Of a DNA stretch of 64,000 bases, positions 33,810-44,699 are shown in pieces; position 1 is the stretch's first letter, and the number at the start of each line of letters is the position of its first letter. The notes under the pieces were generated by a model that saw nothing but the letters and a program-made list of their open reading frames with translations, ran no database searches and was not told where the DNA came from. The position numbers and the translations under genes were made by a program. The DNA is from Mesodorylaimus sp. YZB2_4 (lineage: Eukaryota > Nematoda > Enoplea > Dorylaimida > Dorylaimidae), in NCBI GenBank assembly GCA_030248295.1, contig JASANH010000895.1, positions 558,001 through 622,000 on the forward strand. Direction: 5' to 3'.

Positions 33810-35780
33810 GTAATCGTGTGACGACTAGTCCAATTCTCCCGATTCTTCAGCTCTTCAGCTCGGCTCTAAAAATTCACTGACTAAGCATATTTACTAACCG
33901 AGGTGGCTAATGACATAAGTGAGCGGGCGTGGAGTAAGTGAGTACGCAAAGCACAATGTCACGTCCAGAGTTTCGCGCCATAGCCAAGCCGATAAAGCAA
34001 ATAAAGGAATCATGATCTACGCTATCGAGTAGGTACAGCCATAAAACCAACACACCCCTCACTGCTGGTAGGGCGCACCCCAAGTACTCTGTCCGCGTAC
34101 GGATTTGTAGAACGAAATGGAGAAAACCGTTGGAATGACATTTGAAAAGAGCAGAAAAAAGCCTGTCCTACAAGTGTTATTCTCGAACGGTGTGTCGCGC
34201 TCGATGCCACCAGTTCGATGTACAATCACACCACCTTACGCTGTTTGTTGACGAACAAAAGAAAGGAGAAAAACGAGGTATTGTCGAGTCGAGACGAGGG
34301 CGACATAGATCAAGTAAAATGAAAGGGCAACCGACCGAGAACCAACTGCCTACAAGCATTGCAGTCCACTCCACTGGCAGTACTCACGATCAGTCACACC
34401 ACGTAAGCTGGGCCTATTTAGGGCTGCAGACAACGACAGCGAAGGGGGTTCAGCAATCTCAGGCATGCGCTCGTCACCAAATGATAAGAGCACACCTCCG
34501 CTCAGCGGACACCTAACAAGGTAGAAACGGAGACGAGCTTATGTAAACTTAAGATTACTACTTTCGAACGCCCACGTGATCGGCAAGTGGGCTATGGGTT
34601 GGGCGGAAATAGGAATTATGCGCGGTGTTTTGTCATCGCTTCCAACAGGCACGTCCAACGGGACACACCCGCACGGAACGCGCGGCGAATGAAAAGCTTG
34701 ATAAGTTTATTTTGGCTTTTGCATCCGAAGAAGCTCGCGTGTGATTGATAACAAAATGGCTGCTCCGACTACTTCGCCACGCGCGAATATACGGCCAGTC
34801 TCGACGACAGAGAGGAAAAGGCTTTCTTCATGATGGATAGGGAAGTCAAAAAGCGACCTTGAGCATCAGCGGACTTGTCCAACCTGTCAATCCGGACTCA
34901 CCAAACGAAAAAAGGCAAATGAATCGAAGTTGGCAGGAGAGGGCAATAAGTCGCCGTTAGGTCGAGAAATCTCCATGCCAAGAACGAGGTGAGGCGAAAA
35001 ACAGGACTAAGGTCAAGTGTAGTTTATATCTTCAGGGGGTGGCGGCCGACACTCTGTGGAATTGTCCAGTCAGACGAGACAAATACGATGCAGCATGCCT
35101 CTCTGAAATTTGATTTTATAGCCATTTTGGAAATCAAAACCGAGTCAGCGGCTAGGCAAGGCGGAAGACCAGCATCCGGTGACGTTAGCGTCACCAGGGT
35201 GCCCATAAAGCGGAATAATAGAAGCCAAGCAGTCGTAAAAATTGAAGTTCTGTGAAGCCCGGAACTGGTAGTTTAGATTATATATGTTGAAGAAGCGATT
35301 AAGAAAAGTGCTGTTCAGATCAAGGAAAAAACGTTTTCTGATGCCCTAGAGATTTTTCCGTGAAGATCAAATGGCATAAAAACCTCTTGCTGATCGAGTC
35401 TATCATCACAGAGCTGCCTCAATTTATGGTGTATCCAGGCTGAACAGAATGAGACTAAGGGGCGAAAGACAGTAACTGTAACTTTCAGGTTGCTTTGAGC
35501 AAATGTACCCCAAATAAAATACAATGGGTCCCAAAAACAGAAAAGTGCGGCAGTCGAAATAGGATATCGCCTTGTGGGTGAGGAGTCTACCAAGTTACCT
35601 TGTACACACAAGATGCACAACGAAGTAATCTGTCAAATGCAAAATGATGTGCAAGCGTACAATGGACACATCCTGTCTTAGGCACCCCGCAAAAAGTGAC
35701 CAAAAATGCCTGTCGTACGTTGAGTGTTGATTGTGATTTTGTTTTGTCCGCACACAAGAAAACAAAGCGCTGACGTCACT
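33810..35780. other. Upstream region of the FGD gene, no gene recognised
   Basis: Probably contains the promoter of the minus-strand FGD gene. Short ORFs on both strands (for example 34142-34516 plus, 35315-35620 minus) show no domain or signal-peptide logic. Confidence 0.4.
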
Positions 35781-35794
35781 GACCCGGCGTTGCC

Positions 35795-36190
35795 TTATAT
35801 GGCAAGACCTCGATGCCTGCGAGGTATATCAATGGATTGCATGAAGTGACCAATGGTCGAAATGCCTGCGTCTGTTTGGAGATTCTTGGGTTCCAGAAAG
35901 TCTCGAAAACTAGTAACATGGATTGCATATTTGTCCAGCCGGTTCGTGTTTATTGATTTGACGGCATCCATTTTTGGCCGTTCATTAATTTGCAATGGCC
36001 CCCAAAGGACAGCTTCGTCCACTTGTCGCAACATTGCAATGAATTTGCTCTTGTATGCTCTGTTCTGCCCAATCTGCTGGATTGCAGCCACTGCCATGTT
36101 CGCGGCTGCCAGCTTCGCGGAAGAGAGGATATTGACTTTACTCGATCGTTGGACGAAGGCCTCGGGGGAACGTTGGATATGGTTCAGGCA
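35795..36190 (-). CDS. Hypothetical protein or exon opposing the next gene
   Basis: The minus frame is open from about 36208 to 35795 and reads a well-mixed sequence (AAIQQIGQNRAYKSKFIAML, EAVLWGPLQINERPKMDAV, NTNRLDKYAIHVTSFRDF). This looks more like real protein than the plus frame over the same bases. The first Met is at 36097, but the frame continues upstream with a basic, Ser/Ala-rich stretch that could be a mitochondrial presequence or follow a splice site (TTCCCCCGAG near 36165). No family recognised. Confidence 0.35.
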   Translation of the reverse strand, partial: CLNHIQRSPEAFVQRSSKVNILSSAKLAAANMAVAAIQQIGQNRAYKSKFIAMLRQVDEAVLWGPLQINERPKMDAVKSINTNRLDKYAIHVTSFRDFLEPKNLQTDAGISTIGHFMQSIDIPRRHRGLAI

Positions 36191-36248
36191 AGTTAGCCAA
36201 TGGAGAACAAAAGCTTACCATATTCACTATCCGATCGATTTCTTGAGC

Positions 36249-37334
36249 ATGCTATACCATACCCTCGTCGTGGTTATTCTGAGACGGCAATTCTCATTTA
36301 AGATCGCTTATATGCCAGTCATCGTCCACGATTTCGACCACGTTGACGATCTCGCTTGGCCTAATTGCTCTTTGCTTCATACAGTTGGCCTGTACACATG
36401 CCGTAAATGCCGAACTGAAAATCGTATCATCATTTATCGCACGTCCACCATCCGTCGAAAGACTTGGAAATTATGTTCGTGGCGTCTGAATAAGAAGTTC
36501 CGTTTGAACAGTTTGGCTACATTGAAATTTCATGCGTATCAAAGTGGAGGTCTTGTATTCGTCCATATCAAAGCGGACGATACTTCTGCATTTGCTTGTT
36601 TAGATATTTATAATCTACGAACAAATAAGGTTCTCTCTCTGGGCACCGACTTCCTTCCAATCAGTTGGTCTCCTTTCTATTTCTTCCGAGAGCGTGTCAA
36701 GAACGAGCTGCCGAGGACTCTGTATGTCAGGGTCCTGTACACGACTTTTGGTGGTGGTGTATCGTTCGGCGTAGGCCAGGCATTGGTCGAGTGCCCGATT
36801 GAGTCATCAGGACGTAGAAAGCCATCCGTCGTGTCATCAGAAGAAACCTATTTTTCTTGGCCTTGGCGTCCAATTGAGAAACCACTCCTGCATCGATCTC
36901 GTAATCTGACCGGAGTCATTTTGAAATTGCGGCATCCTCAGTATGAAAATGCGGTTTGGCAGTGCCATTGTGTTTATGATTCCGAGTCAAAGTGTATCAA
37001 AAAAGCGCCTGATTATCGAATTTTCATGGAAAACGATCATTTTTGGTCTCTGTGCACCGCGGCCTACTTGAATCGATTTCTGGACAAGGCCGATCCACCC
37101 TTCATTTCTGTGTTCACTCATAGCCAAGCCGTCGTACTTCGCTCCAATTGGTCGATCTGGCGCGAGCATTTCAGACCACCTTCATTGAAAGAAATTTGCT
37201 TGCAAGTCTGTTTCGATATTTTTGACAAGAAAATGCTAGATGCCAGCATGAAGAAGTTTCAAGATGTGACCGGGGTCGCGTTGGATGGGCATTTTTGTGC
37301 TTCTGCTCTTCCGATTTGTAATGTTGGCTTGTAA
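36249..37334 (+). CDS. Uncharacterised single-exon protein
   Basis: The plus frame is open from 35853 (493 aa), but its first about 130 codons overlap a more plausible minus-strand ORF, so Met 133 (36249) is taken as a conservative start, giving about 361 aa. The C-terminal two thirds look coding: Trp- and Cys-rich blocks such as AVWQCHCVYDSESK, ENDHFWSLCTAAYLNRFLDK and SNWSIWREHF, plus a strand-rich stretch RTLYVRVLYTTFGGGVSFG that could be a C2-like fold. If the longer start is right, a hydrophobic segment near residues 64-86 would add a membrane anchor. I do not recognise the family. Confidence 0.5.
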   Translation: MLYHTLVVVILRRQFSFKIAYMPVIVHDFDHVDDLAWPNCSLLHTVGLYTCRKCRTENRIIIYRTSTIRRKTWKLCSWRLNKKFRLNSLATLKFHAYQSGGLVFVHIKADDTSAFACLDIYNLRTNKVLSLGTDFLPISWSPFYFFRERVKNELPRTLYVRVLYTTFGGGVSFGVGQALVECPIESSGRRKPSVVSSEETYFSWPWRPIEKPLLHRSRNLTGVILKLRHPQYENAVWQCHCVYDSESKCIKKAPDYRIFMENDHFWSLCTAAYLNRFLDKADPPFISVFTHSQAVVLRSNWSIWREHFRPPSLKEICLQVCFDIFDKKMLDASMKKFQDVTGVALDGHFCASALPICNVGL

Positions 37335-37815
37335 CGGGTTTGTGGATGGATGATAATTTTATGCGATCTTTATCGATATGACTATGTACCTGACGAGAGA
37401 ACAGGATTTTATTAAAATTTGAAAAAGTAATATCGAGCAGGCGAAAATTATGCGTGCAGCATGTTGTACGTAGAGGTTAGTATCAAATCGCGAGGTTTGA
37501 AAAATTAATTTTCTTCACCCGGTCAGGACTGTATCAGACTTTTGTCTAACGACACACGACACGCGGTCGGGTTTCGTCATAGTAAGTGCTGTAACGACAT
37601 TTAAAATTAACATAATATCATAGGCGCACCAGAGAGCAATTCGGGTCCAAAAATACGTGTATGCTTGTGCTGCCACTGTTTTTATATTGTATCTATCCTG
37701 CTATCGCGATGGTCAGCCAGATTTGACAGGTGCTGATGTTTGCCAGTCAAAAGAGCAAAAGGGGATTACAGTCACCTTGGACACTTGTGCGGCGCCGCCG
37801 CGTGATGCAATTGTA

Positions 37816-38946
37816 TCACTCGCAAAAAGCGTGTTTCTTCACTGCGTCGCCCTTTTTACTGGCCGAAACAACATTCGCGTCTCCGACTCTTCTATTCTTG
37901 TTCTTTTCCCAAGTCGTGTCCAAATAACGGAAATGTTCGAGGGTGGCTGATGTGGCGGGCGCCTTGGTCTTACTGATGTCAAAACCCAGGCTCTTCATGA
38001 CGCGTCCGAACGGCCCCTTCTCCAAATGATGTCTCAAGTGGACGTTGAAGTAGAAGGCTAACAACGGGTCGGCCACGGCGTACATGAGGCGCCACACGTA
38101 GGTTGAATGCAGGATGAGTGACCTGGTGGGTTGACTGATGGTTAGATAGGCTCCAGCAGAAACTGGGATCAGCAACGAGACCATGGGAATGTGAGCCACG
38201 AAGTGTAAAGCGATCGAAGGGAGCACGATGGCGTTGACTTGGACGTTCTGATCGACCAAAAACCGAGCTGATAGATCGTAGAGAGCTCGATTTATGACCA
38301 TGCGCTGAGCGACATGTCGATTGTACAGGTAGGTGACCAAGGTCATCACCATGGTCAAACATTCCAGCACAAGATAACCCGGCAAGATATAAGGGGACCT
38401 GGAGGGCAAGAAAGAGCTCTCGCAAATTGGTACATACTTGTCGGTTGGTAGGATGAACACGTCGTTACAGTAGATCAAGAACATAGCACACCACGAAAGC
38501 AGAATCAGTGCTCGGCCCAACCACGGTCCCGAGTTCTTATCATAGTGTCGGAATCGGACTGCGGCGCACATGCGCTCGATACACAGGGAGGTCAGACAGA
38601 AGTATAAGTTAGGTATGACCATGGTACTGGTTGACATTTCGAATACTCTGCATGCACGTAAACTGAATGAAAAAGTGCATGGTGGCGAGACGAGGATATA
38701 CATTCCTTTTATGATAGCTGTGAAGGAGAAAAGCAGGAAAATGCAGGACAGATAGCCCAGGATCAGTCTTAAATTTGACGGAAATACGGTGACACGCCAT
38801 ACAGCCGACAATAAAAGCATGTTTGGCGGTATGGCCAAAGGGGCGATGACGCATTCGGCCAGTGCTATACCTCTGAAATACGGGTTCACCACGTTGCGGG
38901 CCATTTCGCAGTCGTCCGAGCCATTCTTACTTTCGTTGACCAGCAT
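37816..38946 (-). CDS. Nematode seven-transmembrane chemoreceptor-like GPCR (SRA/SRE superfamily-like)
   Basis: Single-exon ORF of 376 aa. Seven hydrophobic segments can be placed at about 27-50, 61-85, 103-125, 142-165, 184-208, 237-267 and 278-300. TM3 ends in FCLTSLCIERM, where nematode SRA/SRAB/SRE receptors carry IER in place of DRY. The short N-terminus has an N-glycosylation site (NGSD), and the C-tail is Lys/Arg-rich with HLRHHLEKGPFGR after TM7. Such receptors are nematode-specific and usually act in chemosensory neurons. The exact subfamily is uncertain. No introns are needed, unlike most neighbours. Confidence 0.75.
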   Translation of the reverse strand: MLVNESKNGSDDCEMARNVVNPYFRGIALAECVIAPLAIPPNMLLLSAVWRVTVFPSNLRLILGYLSCIFLLFSFTAIIKGMYILVSPPCTFSFSLRACRVFEMSTSTMVIPNLYFCLTSLCIERMCAAVRFRHYDKNSGPWLGRALILLSWCAMFLIYCNDVFILPTDKYVPICESSFLPSRSPYILPGYLVLECLTMVMTLVTYLYNRHVAQRMVINRALYDLSARFLVDQNVQVNAIVLPSIALHFVAHIPMVSLLIPVSAGAYLTISQPTRSLILHSTYVWRLMYAVADPLLAFYFNVHLRHHLEKGPFGRVMKSLGFDISKTKAPATSATLEHFRYLDTTWEKNKNRRVGDANVVSASKKGDAVKKHAFCE

Positions 38947-38949
38947 TTC

Positions 38950-40795
38950 CGCTGACTACTCTGTGGCATATACGAGGCGGCTATGGTTGTCCTTGCATCT
39001 TTCTTAACTTCGATCAAGTTGATAAGAACCCTCATCTCAAATGCAAATTGTACAATCTCTTGCTATCATCTTTGTATGAAGGTACTCGTAGAAGGGATTA
39101 ACTCAGAATGCTATCACAGGAGTCCTCTCAATATTAGATAAATTTCATGAGAGCCGAACGATCATCAGATTATAGGTCGTTTTCTTAATCAGTCTGGCAG
39201 ATGGCTAGTCCACATCACTCTTTTAGGTTCTTGAGGCTTCCCTTCGATTTTTCGGTCTGGAGAAGACAAAAGAGGGCACTGAGACAGTAAGGTACCTTGG
39301 ACTCGTGAAGTCTAAGTATTGTATAGTTAGACAGGGGAGGACGCCACTCTTTCCAGACTAGCCCTATAACTTTTTGACAAATAGATGCGACTTCTAAAGT
39401 GACTATACTGCTGCTGTGCGTGACGGAGTCTGCTGCTGTACTGGGTCAAAATAGCAGGAGCATGAGCAAGGTACATGGCAGGCATAAGTAATGTCAAGAC
39501 TGAACCATAAAACCCGCACATTGCAGCTGGACTTCGAGGCTGGAGGGATCATGAAAAGCATCTAGTCTGATATATATGTATCTATGTTATAGTAGTGGTA
39601 ATATTCTACCTACACACAACGAGTACCTGCCACGTTGCCAGACATTGTCTGATGGTCAGGAGGACGAGAATTGGGCATCACACAGTAGTTAGGGTAAGCA
39701 ACTTTTTTTCGACTAATCCTCAGAAGAAAATACGGCGTTGTATGTTTGAACGATAGACGCGCGCAGGTGCAGCCAGTGCATCTGACTTGATCTGCTTATC
39801 CTTTAATGTCTTGTTATCCTCTGACATCTACATAAATTGACAAAGTTACATACAGAGACAGCGATAAGAGAGTTTAAAGAGGCTCCTGCCCACCAACAAT
39901 CAATGAGAAAGTGCACTAGGGCTCGAGCCTTACGCGCAACCTCTGTTAGACTTATGCGGCACCAGCATGCCTTGAAATCACCCCTGCTAAGGCTAACCGT
40001 AGACACTTACCTTTAGCGAGTCAATACAGCTATTGAACCATGAAACATAATTTCACTTGGACTTCACGAGCCCGCTTACCTGCCATTCAGAGAAAAATTG
40101 ATCAGACGTCTGATCGTGAGCTTGCATCTGATTTAGTGCTTGCGGAGGTAGGGTATCTCCGAAACGTGGGATCATGGAAATTAATAGGGATATGATGACT
40201 ATAAAACTGTGATTGAGTCTTTCAAAATACCTAATTCGTCTTCTCGATAATTTTGCCTACTACCTGAACAATGGATGACGGGGTCTGACCCTCATTATTA
40301 TGAGTGCATGGATGCAGTTAATACTATAACTTCGGGTAGTCAGACAAGACAGGACAAAAGGAGACAGCTAATTATTTGCTTCAAATAGGTACATACTAGG
40401 CCGTCGCATAACTAGCTGTTGTCCGACACCTCAGACCTGTTAGCATACTAATAAGTTAGGGTAAGGTCAACTTGGATTCTGTGCTCTTCTATGCGATATT
40501 GGTATAAGGCTATCTATGTCAAGCTGAGCTGGTTAGATGGGGAACTGCATTTATGATCAATGAGGCTACGAATGGCTATGAACATGACATTCCACGCCCT
40601 GTTGCCCGCCTTCATGAATATAAACTCTCTGGATGAAGAGATTTACAAAATTTAGTGCAGTTCTTATCATTAATCGTACAGATGCGAGTCTACAAAATGT
40701 GTTTGTCCTTACATAGGCATGACACCGAACGAGTGAAACTACTGACCAAGTGGCCACGCGGCTCTTTCTGGCCTTACTCCCTCGATAAAAATTAC
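38950..40795. other. Intergenic, nothing recognised
   Basis: About 1.8 kb with only short ORFs. No repeat termini or splice-linked exons noticed. Confidence 0.4.
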
Positions 40796-40798
40796 ACG

Positions 40799-41080
40799 TC
40801 ACAAAAGTGCAATTTTATCATTCAGTTTTCTGAATCGCACAGCGTTCTTTCCATCCCGATAACCCCACTTCTTTAGAACGATCCAATTTCTCTTTTTAGC
40901 CTGGTGAGCTGGAAAAAATATGCGTTTCACAAAATCTTGGTCATTGATCATGTAGCGATTGAATAGATTTCGCCGTTCGCGTTTGATCCACAGGTAATGC
41001 TTAGCATGGGCGCCTTCGATCAGAAGATGCACATGGCACAGGATGAGGGCCATGGTCAGAAACAACGCTGTTTTATACAT
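40799..41080 (-). CDS. Small basic secreted protein, possible peptide precursor
   Basis: A 93-aa ORF with a strong signal peptide (MYKTALFLTMALILCHVHLL, cleavage likely after IEGAHA). The mature 67 residues are very basic and aromatic, with several dibasic or basic cluster sites (IKRERR, VKR, KKR, LKK) and a WGYRDGK segment where Gly-Lys could serve for amidation. This layout fits a neuropeptide precursor or a basic antimicrobial-type peptide, but no repeated peptide motif is present and there are no cysteines. Family not recognised. Confidence 0.5.
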   Translation of the reverse strand: MYKTALFLTMALILCHVHLLIEGAHAKHYLWIKRERRNLFNRYMINDQDFVKRIFFPAHQAKKRNWIVLKKWGYRDGKNAVRFRKLNDKIALL

Positions 41081-41089
41081 GTTTCTGCG

Positions 41090-41690
41090 CCTAGACAGTC
41101 GAAATGTCCGAAAGGTGGAGACCTATCTGGAAAAAGTCGAGTTGAGTAAGTGACTCAGAATCCTCGAGAGCGCGTCCTTTTACTGGACGAGTACGGGCTC
41201 TCCGTTATTTCATTTTCTTGAAACGAGGAAAGCCGTTTAAATAAGGAAAGAGGGAGGACAATACGGTGTCAAGTGTCTGTGTACCAATGGCCTGGCCGTT
41301 GCTAAGCTAGTGATGAGCACGCGAATCTCAATTTGCGTCATCCAAACAAAGTTTTAAGAAAATAAAAGTCAAAAAAATCGAACTTATTGGATTTAAAAGA
41401 AAAAGAGGGCCTCTATAGGCTTGATCGGGGCGGGTAAGAGAGGGTATGAAAAACTAAGTTGACTAAATGGTCAAGAGTTTTGTCTGTATGCCTTGTCCAC
41501 GAGTCTGAAGCAGTTCCTCGTCCATTAGACCATGTGGACCTGGTGCGTGTGTCGTAAGAGAGCATGAAGGAACAAGCATTGCAGGAAAAAAGAGCTTAAA
41601 GAGCATGTATGTGTGTGTTTCAAGCGAAAGCTACAATAGCAAGTGGTATCACTTATCGCCTGACTCATTGTCAGTTTCTTCCAGCCTACT
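41090..41690. other. Intergenic, nothing recognised
   Basis: Between the small basic protein gene start and the 3' end of the His-rich gene; presumably holds the promoter of the former and the 3' UTR of the latter. Confidence 0.4.
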
Positions 41691-41695
41691 ACGGC

Positions 41696-44668
41696 TTAGG
41701 CGGCATGAGAGGCTTTTGTTTGGTAAACCAGGGCCCGGATGTAGTTGAGCAGACGGATTCTCCAATGTGATACGTTGGTAACTGGGTGCATGGGTGCATT
41801 TGTGACGGCTAAACAAAGGGCCAAAAAGTGTAACTGCTATACTTGCGGAGTAAACGCCACAAAAAGCATACCTGATGGTTGTTGGGCGCCTCCACTGTGA
41901 GCGCTCTTATCTACAGCAGGTGGATTTGCTCCTTGGCCTCCGGTCATGTTCATGATCATTGCAGGACGGTGTTGCCCGGCGGCCGTGCAATCGTCAGCGG
42001 ATAAACCGATCGTGACTGTGATTGTCTCCGTGAGCGGGGTCGGCTTATAGCCACCTGAAAGGAAACATACGAATTGAAGTTTAGCCACTCTGAAGAGTGC
42101 GCTTACAATCTTCGTCAGCTGATGAATTACTGACAGCAGAATTCGTGCATGACGACTCTGGTAAGCCGACGGTGATGAAGACCTTCTGTGAGTCGGGAGT
42201 CGTAGCGAGACTACCTGAAGCAAATTTTTATATCCATAATGCAGCATACAAATCAAAAGAAAGACGTTTTAAAAAGTAGAAGAAAATCCAGCAACACTTG
42301 CATTTCTCTTCCAAAGGAAATTCACGTCTCCTTGCAACTCCAAGCGAAGTGGCGAAAATGGCTACAACGAATCTTGGTCACCATTTGATGAACCATCTAT
42401 GGATGCCCTTACCTAAGATTAGCGTCCTCACGCTCAATAGCTTTATCTGATTCATACCCATCTACTCAGGATGCTGGTGATATCGGCCTTCTGTACAGGT
42501 CAGTGATAGCAGTGGCTATTGGTGGTGCACAAATATATTTGTCGTGCTCTACCATGATCGCTGTTACCATTGGCGACGCACCAGCTTTGGGAGTTGTAGA
42601 GCCAGTATCCAAGGCAATCGGCCGATTGGCTCAAAGCAGAGGGGAAGAGTGTGCGAGGAAATTTGTGTGATAGGACCACGGCTTACGTTAGATGGCAGTT
42701 AGGAAAGAACTTGGCAGCTAAAATTACCTGAGTTGTATGCAAATCATTTTCAGTCCACAGCAGAGTACGCCATATGTATTGTGTTTTAGGACTTGCGGCC
42801 AATCATTTTGTTGATACTGCATAATAAAGATGGTTACGATTAGGCATACCCCACTATGACTTCGATCCTTACAAAACGAACACAAGATTACAAAATCTTG
42901 AGTTTCTTATCACCATCACCGCATACGAAATCGAACACGATCAAGTGCATGGCTAACACAGGGTGCCAGGGGGCAACGAGCATTACAATGCGTTTATGTC
43001 TACCCAAAATAACAAAGAGGACCATTGTATCAGGTATGTAGGTATATCACAAAAAGAAATGTGCTCGCGGAGGAAAAGGCTGCCTCGTCAATCGCCACCT
43101 CTACCTCTTCTTTATGCCACGATCAGTTCCTGCTTGTCGCAAAGGCATAAACCAATAGAGCAAGGCCGAAAAATATGCTGGGGGAAGTGGCCCTGTTGGC
43201 TGAATTTTTGCGAGTGCTGGCATGCGCTACGGCGGCGGCTGAAATGAGACGTGACGAGTACAAGTTCTGACTAAAAGGGCGATGGCCCATGGAATTTGGC
43301 CCTCTCATACTGTAACTTCATTCATGTATAGTGCCTGCGATGGCGATGGCTGTATCACTCGCGATGGGCGATCCCAATCATGCATGCGTTAATGCAGGGT
43401 CTTACCGGTACTACTGTCACCATGACCGGCTTCGTGCGCTGCTGCTTTTGCCTCGTGTCCTGTGCCGTGCTCTGCTGGCGCCGTGCTGTGACCAGATTCC
43501 GCCGAGTGGCTAGTTGATTTTCCGTGTTCCGCGTGGCCTGTTGATGCTCCATGTTCCGCATGGTCCGTAGCTGCTCCATGCTCCGCGTGACCCGTTGCTG
43601 CTCCATGTTCCGCATGGTCCGTAGCTGTTCCATGTTCCGCGTGACCCGTTGCTGCCCCATGTTCCTCATGACCTGTAGCTGTTCCATGCTCCTCATGGCC
43701 TGTTGCTGTTCCATGTTCCGCGTGACCAGCGGGAACACTTTCATGCCCGTTTGCACTATCATGGCTGCCAGGTGATGACGCGTTATGTGAACCGTGGGCC
43801 GTATCATGTCCAGCTCCGTGAGCTACAGTGGAGCCTGAACGCAAAATAGACAAGGTGAAGCAACTTCCTCGTGTTGCTATAAGGCACAGGTTGCCCATCA
43901 CCTCAACCCTATATCTCACTCAGGGAAGGTTTTACCAAGCAGCTACAATGCCTTTTCCTGTGTCATAGCGATTCCACCCACTCGGGTTGCACCCGTAGGC
44001 AGCGTCTCAGAGCTCTCCATGGAAGCAAGGTCTTCAAAGAAAGTCTTACCACCTCATATTAGTATGTATTATATGTACAGTATGTATCTATGTATTACCC
44101 TATGTGCGCATGAGGGACAACAGTCCAGACATAAACGTCACCTAGGTGCATTTTATGATGGCTATGAAGGAAAGACCTGGGACAGCCGAGAGAAAAGGGG
44201 GCAGTACTGTACTGACCGACCCCAAACCTTCGCAGATACTGCACGAACTACATTTTTATGGGATCAAAGGATGGGATTTCAATACTCTACCTCCATGTGC
44301 TTCCGCCGCCGAAGAATTGGAGTGGTGCGACTCCGCTGCAGCGTGACTGCCGGCTGGCTGATGTGCTGGCTGCTGATGCGCTGAAACAGATAATTTCTTC
44401 CATCAATTTCATACGCTAGGAGACAGTCTATGCATCTGTCAGAATTTCAGGACCCTGCACCCGCCCCTGGGGAACTGCACCCGATGCAAGCAGTATCTGT
44501 TACAGCGTCTAGCATTTCCGCAAGCCGCCCACCTACAAAAATACACAAGGTAGGTCGCCCGCTTCAAACAGGTACGCCGTACTGCCTCTAGTCCTTACTA
44601 TCTGAGCTGGCTTTGGCGCTCCCAGCAATCAATCCGAGCATCAATAGCATGTAAATTGAAACACCCAT
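41696..44668 (-). CDS. Secreted histidine-rich repeat protein, all introns in phase 1
   Basis: Six exons in coding order: 44668-44599, 44380-44291, 43834-43406, 42214-42107, 42054-41872, 41808-41696. Total 993 bp, 330 aa. Every intron is phase 1 and the frame closes exactly. Exon 1 is a signal peptide (MGVSIYMLLMLGLIAGSAKA). Exon 2 is His/Ala/Gln/Ser-rich. Exon 3 carries eight 9-residue repeats of the type HAEHGTATG within a His/Gly/Ala/Ser domain. Exons 4 and 5 each have a related beta-like motif followed by Cys (VFITVGLPESSC; ITVTIGLSADDC). Exon 6 is a short tail. The about 830-bp and 1.2-kb introns set it apart from nearby short-intron genes. His-rich secreted repeats often bind metal ions or heme; that is an inference here. 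No homolog recognised. Exon 6 is the least certain. Confidence 0.65.
43510..43727 (-). repeat. 27-bp coding repeat, eight copies
   Basis: Eight tandem in-frame 27-bp units encode H-A/E-E-H-G-x-A/S-T-x. Units alternate ATG and ATD endings, suggesting duplication of pairs. The period is a multiple of three, so copy number can change without a frameshift. Confidence 0.85.
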
Positions 44669-44699
44669 GTCGAACCCGTGTATGACCTCGTCGTACGTC

